A stretch of 11,650 nucleotides of DNA from Clostridia bacterium (GTDB lineage Bacteria > Bacillota > Clostridia > Oscillospirales > RGIG7773): the NCBI GenBank assembly GCA_017554835.1, contig JAFZHO010000052.1, positions 1 through 11,650 of the forward strand. The letters run 5' to 3'. The translations under genes and the position numbers were made by a program. Positions 1 through 4,376 of the stretch are shown in pieces. Position 1 is the stretch's first letter, and each line of letters begins with the position of its first letter. The notes under the pieces are model-generated. The model did not search any database and had not been told where the DNA came from. It saw only the letters and a list, made by a program, of their open reading frames with translations.

Positions 1-147
1 GGTTAATGTATCAGGCTGACAAGCACCTGTTTCCCATTTAGAAACCGCTTGTGCAGATATATTTAGTGCTTCTGCTAGCTGTTCTTGGGTAATACCCTTA
101 TTTTTTCGCAAGGCAATGATATTTTTAGCAATGCTTATATCTTTCAT
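1..147 (-). CDS. XRE-family HTH transcriptional regulator, N-terminal part (cut by window start)
   Basis: The 49 visible codons begin MKDISIAKNIIALRKNKGIT and continue through EQLAEALNIS to AVSKWETG. This is the classic Cro/C1-type helix-turn-helix: helix 2 'TQEQLAEAL', then recognition helix 'SAQAVSKWE'. Such proteins are DNA-binding repressors, often autoregulated and often carried by phages and integrative elements. The start at 147 is supported by an AAGGAGGA ribosome binding site (157-164) nine bases upstream. A promoter and a palindrome lie further upstream. The C-terminal part, which would tell a phage repressor from a metabolic regulator, is outside the window. It reads away from the spoVT fragment. 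It may be the last gene of a neighbouring mobile element or an ordinary chromosomal gene; I cannot decide which. Confidence 0.88.
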   Translation of the reverse strand, partial: MKDISIAKNIIALRKNKGITQEQLAEALNISAQAVSKWETGACQPDTLT

Positions 148-171
148 TTAAGTTAGTCCTCCTTAAATTTG

Positions 172-187
172 ACAGCAGGCCTTCTGT
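172..187. promoter_or_regulatory. palindrome ACAGCAGG/CCTTCTGT, possible operator
   Basis: A 16-bp inverted repeat without a loop, with one mismatch pair per arm. It lies between the XRE promoter -10 box and its ribosome binding site, where an autoregulatory repressor would bind. This is inferred from position; no known operator was matched. Confidence 0.35.
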
Positions 188-197
188 TCTTGAGTTT

Positions 198-226
198 ATT
201 ATATCAAAACGAAAGCAGTAAAACAA
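198..226 (-). promoter_or_regulatory. sigma-A-type promoter of the XRE gene
   Basis: On the minus strand, TTGTTT (221-226) is followed by a 17-bp spacer and a perfect TATAAT (198-203). The -35 box is weak and the -10 box is consensus. It points at the XRE gene start at 147. Confidence 0.6.
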
Positions 227-244
227 TAACTTGTAAAGAGATAC

Positions 245-263
245 ACACAACCGATGGTTGTGT
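245..263. repeat. inverted repeat ACACAACC-GAT-GGTTGTGT, possible operator
   Basis: Perfect 8-bp arms around a 3-bp centre, about 20 bp upstream of the XRE promoter -35 box and about 50 bp before the conserved spoVT promoter region. No U-tract follows on either strand, so it does not look like a terminator. A dimeric regulator, perhaps the XRE protein, is a plausible ligand. Confidence 0.4.
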
Positions 264-309
264 AAGTATAAAAATACCTAATTATAGTTGATTTTCTTTT
301 TGGGATATC

Positions 310-396
310 GCAGTATAAATCTCCTCAAAATACAGATAATAACAACACAATTTGTAATCTAAGGAGATATGTATATATGAAAGCAACAGGAATTGT
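310..396 (+). repeat. direct repeat, copy 1 (spoVT promoter, leader and codons 1-6)
   Basis: Positions 310-396 match 1426-1512 at 84 of 87 bases without gaps. The repeat covers a promoter-like region, the AAGGAG ribosome binding site (361-366) and the first six codons. Identity stops abruptly at codon 7, where the two copies become synonymously divergent. Confidence 0.92.
313..341 (+). promoter_or_regulatory. possible sigma-G/F-type promoter, spoVT copy 1
   Basis: GTATA (313-317), a 17-bp spacer, then GATAATA (335-341). This resembles the forespore sigma-G pattern (GHATR, 18 bp, CATNHTA), with one base off in the -10 box. In Bacillus subtilis spoVT is transcribed by sigma-G. The same elements are in copy 2 at 1429-1457. 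AT-rich DNA gives chance matches, so this is a candidate only. Confidence 0.35.
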
Positions 397-480
397 GCGC
401 CGTATTGACGACCTTGGTCGCGTGGTTATCCCGAAAGAGATTAGAAGAACGATGAGGATAAGAGAGGGAGACCCACTGGA
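377..480 (+). pseudogene. truncated 5' fragment of spoVT, left junction of the inserted cassette
   Basis: Encodes MKATGIVRRIDDLGRVVIPK and on to ...REGDPL, identical in protein to residues 1-34 of the intact SpoVT at 1493-2035. Homology ends at 480, before the last strands of the AbrB swapped-hairpin domain, so no functional DNA-binding domain is expected. Codons 7-18 use CGC/CGT for arginine, whereas codons 23-34 use AGA/AGG; the switch falls at the 12-bp core 431-442. The frame stays open past the break, encoding a stretch with EEKFAIAVHSIL. This weakly recalls the last helix of SpoVT (EEKLCTLASQIL). The frame then runs without a stop into the hairpin at 548-572. It keeps a promoter and ribosome binding site and may still be transcribed. 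Confidence 0.85.
431..442 (+). repeat. left attachment core (attL), CCGAAAGAGATT
   Basis: Identical to 1547-1558 and encodes SpoVT residues P-K-E-I (codons 19-22). The 36 bases before the core differ from copy 2 at 14 positions, and the 36 bases after it at 13. All of these changes are synonymous, so the core stands out as the only unbroken identity in this part. Confidence 0.72.
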
Positions 481-547
481 TAACTCATTGACACTAGAAG
501 AAAAGTTTGCGATTGCAGTACATAGTATTTTGAACGATATAAAGAGC

Positions 548-572
548 AAGCGAGGTGAAATTCACCTCGCTT
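548..572. terminator. strong hairpin, likely terminator of the spoVT fragment and of the cassette gene
   Basis: Perfect 12-bp arms, AAGCGAGGTGAA and TTCACCTCGCTT, with one base between them. TTTT lies at its 3' edge on the plus strand and a weaker pyrimidine run on the minus strand. It starts 7 bases beyond the stop of the leftward gene (579). Its core, CGAGGTGAAAT-TCACCTCG, is almost the same as that of the spoVT terminator at 2064-2093 (one base inserted). Confidence 0.75.
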
Positions 573-578
573 TTGTGG

Positions 579-1370
579 TTAGATATTACGGAATTTGTAG
601 ATTGCTTTTTGCAATTCGGTTGACAATTTGGTTTTTTCGGTAGTTGCAAATTTTCCAAGTGGATTGTTCCAAGATTCAATTGTATCATCTTTCACAACTG
701 TGATGTAGTATGTTTTATCCTCTATAATATAGCCGACATCTATTTGCATACCGTCTTCATAAGTGATGAGCAACATATCTTGGTCATCATCACAAATGGT
801 TTGCAGTTTACCCTGTGCTAAATCCAATTTTTTGTATTTGTCATCCCAAGAAACACTTGTTTGCAGCTTGTATGTCTTTATTGTTTCGTTCGTTTCGGTT
901 TTGTTTGCAGCAATAAAGCAAACAAACTTATCTTCGGTTTGGTCATCCTCCATTAAAACCCATTCGTTTGTTTCATTATCAAGGTAATAAACTGTTTCTT
1001 GATAACTTTTATGTTTTACTTTTTTGATTACTGTTTTAACCGTGCGATTTACTCTGTTTGCAATATACTCAATAATGTTATTTTCAAACTCGTCAAGGTT
1101 ATTAAAATCCCACTCTTGCCACGAAACCTCATCATCAACAGACGCATATAAATATTTCTTGCCTTGACATTTTTGAGTGCAGATTTCAAGCATTAGTTCC
1201 ATATTATCTTTTGAACCCGCAAAAGCAACTGTAAAATCATCATAATCTATAAAATTATCAATACCACATTTTTGACTAACTGCATTTTTTATTCTTAAAA
1301 TGCAGTCTTTTTCTCGTTGAATATCTTCTTCGAGCGTTTTGGTTGAATGAAAGAATTTGAATAATGACAT
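579..1370 (-). CDS. cassette cargo protein of unknown function (263 aa)
   Basis: I do not recognise this protein. It begins MSLFKFFHSTKTLEED, has no signal peptide or membrane segment, and is acidic and lysine-rich. Residues ~15-130 look mixed alpha/beta. Residues ~165-263 are rich in alternating strands (TYKLQTSVSWDDKYKKLDL, then MLLITYEDGMQIDVGYIIED, then a helical end LSTELQKAIYKFRNI), suggesting two domains. An ATG at 1370 is preferred over an in-frame GTG at 1379, because that GTG sits inside the ribosome binding site GAGGTG. It has its own promoter (1392-1420) and a hairpin just after its stop. As the only cargo of the cassette it could be a defence, immunity or fitness gene, but nothing in the sequence shows which. 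It is transcribed toward the spoVT fragment. Confidence 0.8.
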   Translation of the reverse strand: MSLFKFFHSTKTLEEDIQREKDCILRIKNAVSQKCGIDNFIDYDDFTVAFAGSKDNMELMLEICTQKCQGKKYLYASVDDEVSWQEWDFNNLDEFENNIIEYIANRVNRTVKTVIKKVKHKSYQETVYYLDNETNEWVLMEDDQTEDKFVCFIAANKTETNETIKTYKLQTSVSWDDKYKKLDLAQGKLQTICDDDQDMLLITYEDGMQIDVGYIIEDKTYYITVVKDDTIESWNNPLGKFATTEKTKLSTELQKAIYKFRNI

Positions 1371-1391
1371 ATGTTTCACCTCGTTTATGTT

Positions 1392-1420
1392 ATTATAACG
1401 TAATCAGTCCAAAAAGTAAA
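1392..1420 (-). promoter_or_regulatory. sigma-A promoter of the cassette gene
   Basis: On the minus strand, TTTACT (1415-1420), a 17-bp spacer and a perfect TATAAT (1392-1397), about 20 bases before the ATG at 1370. It abuts the direct repeat that starts at 1426, so it diverges from the spoVT promoter. Confidence 0.68.
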
Positions 1421-1425
1421 TTCGT

Positions 1426-1512
1426 GCAGTATAAATCTCCTCAAAATACAGATAATAACAATACAATTTGTAATTTAAGGAGAAATGTATATATGAAAGC
1501 AACAGGAATTGT
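1426..1512 (+). repeat. direct repeat, copy 2 (promoter, leader and codons 1-6 of intact spoVT)
   Basis: Partner of 310-396 with three mismatches in 87 bases. It includes candidate promoter elements GTATA (1429-1433) and GATAATA (1451-1457), and the ribosome binding site AAGGAG (1477-1482), ten bases before the ATG. In the insertion model this segment belongs to the cassette and now drives the intact gene. Confidence 0.92.
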
Positions 1513-2035
1513 TAGAAGAATTGATGATTTAGGCAGGGTTGTTATTCCGAAAGAGATTCGCCGCACAATGCGCATCCGTGAAGGAGATCCACTTGAAATA
1601 TACACCGACAGAAACGGAGAAGTCATTTTCAAAAAATATTCTCCCATAAGTGAGTTATCTGCTTTTGCGGCGCAGACTGCAATCGCACTTAATAACACTA
1701 TCGGAAAGCCCGTTATAATTTCCGACAAAGACACTATCGTGGCAGTTTCGGGAATTTCTAAAAAAGACCTTCTGGATAGACAGCTTTCCGAAAACATGGA
1801 CGAAATAATCAAATCAAATAAAGTTTACAAAAACGAAGGAAATAATCATACCGTAAACTTTGTTGACGGCTATGAAAAATTCAGTCCCAATCTCTGCGTT
1901 CCCATTTCTTACGAAGGCGATTCAATAGGAAGTATCTGCATCGCAACGAAAGACGGCAAGGATTCCATCTCCCCCGAAGAAGAAAAACTTTGCACCCTTG
2001 CCTCTCAGATTCTCGCAAATCAGATGGAAGTATAA
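1493..2035 (+). CDS. spoVT: SpoVT-type AbrB-family sporulation transcriptional regulator
   Basis: The 180-residue protein matches the usual SpoVT length (178 in B. subtilis). Residues 1-52 are the AbrB swapped-hairpin DNA-binding domain (MKATGIVRRIDDLGRVVIPK, REGDPLEIYTDRNGEVIFKKY). Residues ~58-180 form the GAF-like domain, with SELSAFAAQTAIALNNTIGK at its start and SISPEEEKLCTLASQILANQ as its last helix. In Bacillus, SpoVT tunes sigma-G-dependent forespore genes. The start is set by the match to the truncated copy and by AAGGAG at 1477-1482; an open frame extends upstream but only covers the leader. Codons 7-18 (AGA/AGG) come from the cassette in my reading, and the rest is resident. A bidirectional terminator follows at 2064-2093. 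Confidence 0.95.
   Translation: MKATGIVRRIDDLGRVVIPKEIRRTMRIREGDPLEIYTDRNGEVIFKKYSPISELSAFAAQTAIALNNTIGKPVIISDKDTIVAVSGISKKDLLDRQLSENMDEIIKSNKVYKNEGNNHTVNFVDGYEKFSPNLCVPISYEGDSIGSICIATKDGKDSISPEEEKLCTLASQILANQMEV
1547..1558 (+). repeat. right attachment core (attR), CCGAAAGAGATT
   Basis: Second copy of the 12-bp core, inside intact spoVT. Upstream the arginine codons are AGA, AGA, AGG; downstream they are CGC, CGC, CGC, CGT. This is the reverse of copy 1. Confidence 0.72.
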
Positions 2036-2063
2036 TAAATAACTTCACTCATACTAAAACACA

Positions 2064-2093
2064 AAAAAACGAGGTGAAATCACCTCGTTTTTT
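2064..2093. terminator. bidirectional intrinsic terminator between spoVT and the 218-aa gene
   Basis: Fourteen-base arms built on AAAAAACGAGGTGA / TCACCTCGTTTTTT with a two-base centre. Six Ts follow the GC stem on both strands, so it serves spoVT (plus) and the convergent gene at 2116-2772 (minus). Confidence 0.9.
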
Positions 2094-2115
2094 ATCTGTC
2101 TTTCAAAATATTTTT

Positions 2116-2772
2116 CTAAAATTCGTATGCCTCATCAAAGGTTTTTTTGGCATTTTTATTATTTTCAACGTTTGTGCCTTTTAATTTGCGGATTCCGATA
2201 TATAATTCGTCGTATTTTTCCCTCTCTTTTGGAAACTCTGAGGTAGCCGATTCTTTGATATACTTATCAAAATCAAGATGATCGAGAACGCCCGTATCTT
2301 TCAGAAGAATTTTATCCGTTTCCGCAGTAATTGTGCTATCAATTATACTCAAATCATCAAGAACGTCGTTAGTTTTGAAGACCTTATCGTAAATTGGTTT
2401 ATCGAAAATATAAATAACGTTATCCGAAAGGGTAATCTCTGCAAGAAGCTTTGACTGCAAGGAATTTAGTTGCTGCAAAGTAGTTTCGGCAGGTTTGATA
2501 TTGATTTCGCGGATTTTCACGTGGGTATATCCGTTTTTATCAAAATCGGGACAATATTCTCCCAAAGCGGCAGAAAAAGCATCCACCGACCCGTTTTTAT
2601 AATAAGACTGCTCCGTAGCCATAATAACGGTAACGTCAGCGGGCGGATCTCCCACGTAATCTCCCACGGATATAAAAAGCGCTCCCAAAACAAGAGCCCC
2701 GATTATAATCCACCATTTATAATAATACCAGACGTTATCCCACCATTTTGATAGTTTTTCTGTTATACTCAC
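2116..2772 (-). CDS. hypothetical single-pass membrane protein with extracytoplasmic domain
   Basis: 218 residues. A short aromatic N-terminus (SKWWDNVWYYYKWW) leads into one membrane segment at about residues 20-37 (IIIGALVLGALFISV). A soluble domain of about 180 residues follows, probably outside the cell. Similar short 'YYYKW + one TM' proteins occur widely in Clostridia without assigned function; that is from memory, not a search. There is no lipobox and no recognised catalytic motif. The start is GTG at 2772, chosen because GGAGG (2781-2785) lies eight bases upstream. An extended -10 promoter precedes it (2803-2811). It is convergent with spoVT and divergent from the lipoprotein at 2885. 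Confidence 0.82.
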   Translation of the reverse strand: MSITEKLSKWWDNVWYYYKWWIIIGALVLGALFISVGDYVGDPPADVTVIMATEQSYYKNGSVDAFSAALGEYCPDFDKNGYTHVKIREINIKPAETTLQQLNSLQSKLLAEITLSDNVIYIFDKPIYDKVFKTNDVLDDLSIIDSTITAETDKILLKDTGVLDHLDFDKYIKESATSEFPKEREKYDELYIGIRKLKGTNVENNKNAKKTFDEAYEF

Positions 2773-2802
2773 CTGAAATTCCTCCGTGTTTTTATTGAGA
2801 TA

Positions 2803-2811
2803 ATTATAACA
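2803..2811 (-). promoter_or_regulatory. extended -10 promoter (TGTTATAAT) of the 218-aa membrane protein
   Basis: TATAAT on the minus strand (2803-2808) preceded by TGT, an extended -10. There is no good -35 box at the right distance. Confidence 0.58.
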
Positions 2812-2841
2812 TAAAAAAATCTTTCTTTCTATATGTTTTTA

Positions 2842-2850
2842 TGATATAAT
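2842..2850 (+). promoter_or_regulatory. extended -10 promoter (TGATATAAT) of the 135-aa lipoprotein
   Basis: TG at 2842-2843 and TATAAT at 2845-2850 form an extended -10, again with no clear -35. It is back to back with the leftward promoter at 2803-2811, about 35 bp apart. Confidence 0.58.
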
Positions 2851-2884
2851 AAATTATAAATTTTGAGGAAGGTGTTTTTTAAAG

Positions 2885-3292
2885 ATGAAAAAAATTATAT
2901 CTCTCATATTGATACTTACTATTGTTCTAAGCATTGCAGGATGCGCATATCAGCCAAAAGCCGAAAAAGGCGAACTTCTCAACGAGGGCAATATTGAGAA
3001 AGTTGAACTAATGCTAATGCCCGAGATGTCAACCTATACGGCAGAGGGCAAAGATGCTCAGGCGCTAATCGACTGCGTTGAGGAACTGGAACTTACAACG
3101 GAATATTCAACCGACCCGAATATGTATGATGCTAAGGCGTGGATTTTGACTTTCAACTATTCAAATGGCGAAACGCTGAAGATAAATCTATTTGGTAATA
3201 AATTCGTAAGACTTGCAGGCAAAGACTGGTTCGAAATTCCCGAAGAACTTGGCAACAAATTCGAAACCGCTATTCAGAATATCATTAAATAA
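2885..3292 (+). CDS. small secreted lipoprotein, function unknown (135 aa)
   Basis: A type II signal peptide MKKIISLILILTIVLS ends in the lipobox IAGC with the acylated cysteine at residue 20. The mature part of about 115 residues has a strand/helix pattern (KVELMLMP; ALIDCVEELELTTEY; KAWILTFNYSNGETLKINLF; FVRLAGKDWFEIPEELGNKF). This looks like a small extracellular alpha/beta domain of the sort common in Clostridia and unassigned. The ATG at 2885 has GAGGAAGGTG at 2865-2874. A single-gene transcription unit is likely, with a promoter at 2842-2850 and a terminator at 3295-3334. Confidence 0.86.
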   Translation: MKKIISLILILTIVLSIAGCAYQPKAEKGELLNEGNIEKVELMLMPEMSTYTAEGKDAQALIDCVEELELTTEYSTDPNMYDAKAWILTFNYSNGETLKINLFGNKFVRLAGKDWFEIPEELGNKFETAIQNIIK

Positions 3293-3294
3293 CG

Positions 3295-3334
3295 AAAGAC
3301 TATGACTTTTAAAAAAAGTCATAGTCTTTTTTTT
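3295..3334 (+). terminator. intrinsic terminator of the 135-aa lipoprotein gene
   Basis: Sixteen-base perfect arms (3295-3310 and 3314-3329, core GACTATGAC/GTCATAGTC) and a T-run, directly after the stop codon. Confidence 0.92.
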
Positions 3335-3407
3335 AATATAATTTTGCGCCTATATGGATACGGTCACTTAAATTTATTACTACTACAATCCAATCGATAT
3401 TTCAAGT

Positions 3408-4301
3408 TTAATGGTGGTGATGATGGTGATGATTTGAAGCCCCGTTAAATTCCACGTGGCAGCATTTATCGTGGCAGTGCTCCATCTCCCCTTCAAGTTC
3501 CAAAGTTGCGTGGCAGATACCGTGTTCCGAAAGCTCTTCTCTGATTTTTTCTTTTATGTGATGGCTATCGGCATTTGTTACGATATGCATAGTTGCGTAG
3601 TTACTTTGCCCGTCTATACTTCTTACGTGAATATGATGAACGTCAGAAACGCCTTCTATCTCAAGCAGATGGTCTTTAATTTCATTAATATCAATTCCAC
3701 GGGGAGTTTTTTCCAGGAATAAATCTATAATTTCTCTGAGATTTTTGATTGCGTTTATAAATATGAAAATCGCAACCCCCATAGACATCAAAGGGTCAAT
3801 AACAGAAATATCAGTAAATCTCATTATAATAGCGCCAAAAAGAACAACTGCCCATCCAAGCACGTCTTCAAGCATATGAAGATTAACGGCTTTTTGGTTC
3901 ATTGAGCCGCCCTCACGGGTAAAAAACGCGGCGCAAAAATTTACGCAAACACCAACAACGGCAAAAAGTATCATTCCGTTATAATTTATTTCAACGGGAT
4001 TTATAATTCTTTTTATGGCGTTATAAATAACCATCATAGAGCCAAAAAGAAGAATAAAGTTTGTTATAATGCTTCCCATAACGGAGAATCTTATATATCC
4101 GTATGTATATTTTTCGTCGGGTTTCTTTTTGCTTTTCTTTTCGAGAAAATAGGATAAACCGATGCTCGCTGCATCCCCTATATCGTGAATGGCATCAGAA
4201 ATAATCGCCACGCTTCCCGTAAAGATTCCGCCAATAAATTCAAAAACAGAAAAAGATAAGTTCAGAATAAATGCAATTAAAATATTCTTTTCGGTTTTCA
4301 T
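3408..4301 (-). CDS. cation diffusion facilitator (CDF) zinc/metal exporter with C-terminal His7 tail
   Basis: A 297-residue CzcD/ZitB-type transporter exporting Zn2+ (possibly Co, Cd or Ni) by proton antiport. Six membrane segments are evident. The two metal-site motifs are present: HxxxD in TM2 (H39...D43 in SDAIHDIGDAAS) and HxxxD in TM5 (H142...D146 in HMLEDVLGW). The cytoplasmic domain follows from about residue 205 (EIEGVSDVHHIHVRSIDG, LELEG). Unusually, the end adds a Cys/His-rich stretch (EHCHDKCCH, residues 275-282) and seven consecutive histidines just before the stop (3411-3431, mixed CAT/CAC codons). This is probably a metal-binding tail. ATG at 4301 with AAGG upstream. Its promoter overlaps the lysS terminator hairpin. 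Confidence 0.93.
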   Translation of the reverse strand: MKTEKNILIAFILNLSFSVFEFIGGIFTGSVAIISDAIHDIGDAASIGLSYFLEKKSKKKPDEKYTYGYIRFSVMGSIITNFILLFGSMMVIYNAIKRIINPVEINYNGMILFAVVGVCVNFCAAFFTREGGSMNQKAVNLHMLEDVLGWAVVLFGAIIMRFTDISVIDPLMSMGVAIFIFINAIKNLREIIDLFLEKTPRGIDINEIKDHLLEIEGVSDVHHIHVRSIDGQSNYATMHIVTNADSHHIKEKIREELSEHGICHATLELEGEMEHCHDKCCHVEFNGASNHHHHHHH

Positions 4302-4330
4302 ATAATCCTTCTTTCAAATGTAATAAAATA

Positions 4331-4359
4331 AGTATAATACAAAACCCGTGATAACTCAA
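4331..4359 (-). promoter_or_regulatory. sigma-A promoter of the CDF gene, overlapping the lysS terminator
   Basis: On the minus strand, TTGAGT (4354-4359), a 17-bp spacer and TATACT (4331-4336). The -35 box forms the loop, and the spacer contains the downstream arm, of the hairpin that ends lysS. Confidence 0.6.
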
Positions 4360-4371
4360 TATCACGGGTTT
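4342..4371 (-). terminator. intrinsic terminator of lysS
   Basis: Twelve-base perfect arms (AAACCCGTGATA/TATCACGGGTTT) with a six-base loop. TTTTGTATT follows in the lysS direction, a few bases after the lysS stop at 4377. Confidence 0.85.
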
Positions 4372-4376
4372 ATATT

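Larger units (their letters stand above)
431..1558. mobile_element. 1116-bp cassette inserted in the 5' end of spoVT (CIME-like, no recombinase)
   Basis: The boundaries are two copies of CCGAAAGAGATT, 1116 bp apart. Outside them, the left half of copy 1 and the right half of copy 2 join into one spoVT 5' end with CGN arginine codons (the inferred empty site). Inside them, the right half of copy 2's 5' region and the left end of the cassette join into a second spoVT 5' end with AGA/AGG codons (the inferred circle junction). The cassette supplies promoter, leader and codons 1-18 for the intact gene. This parallels SXT, which integrates in the 5' end of prfC and provides a new 5' end. Its only complete gene is 579-1370. 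No integrase is present, so mobility would need one supplied in trans. Seen: repeats and codon switch. Inferred: site-specific integration. Confidence 0.7.

Noticed and set aside
763..987. Plus-strand ORF inside the cassette cargo gene
   Set aside because: Low-complexity serine-rich shadow of the minus-strand gene, without a ribosome binding site.
1364..1492. Upstream extension of spoVT giving a 223-aa protein
   Set aside because: It runs through the leader and lacks its own ribosome binding site. The truncated copy and SpoVT family length both support the ATG at 1493.
1485..1496. Three-codon upstream frame ATG-TAT-ATA-TGA overlapping the spoVT start, also in copy 1
   Set aside because: It begins only two bases after AAGGAG, too close for initiation; its conservation is explained by the repeat itself.
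3411..3431. His-tag-like sequence as a vector artefact
   Set aside because: The codons are mixed CAT/CAC, the tail continues a natural Cys/His cluster, and a native stop, intergenic DNA and promoter context surround it.
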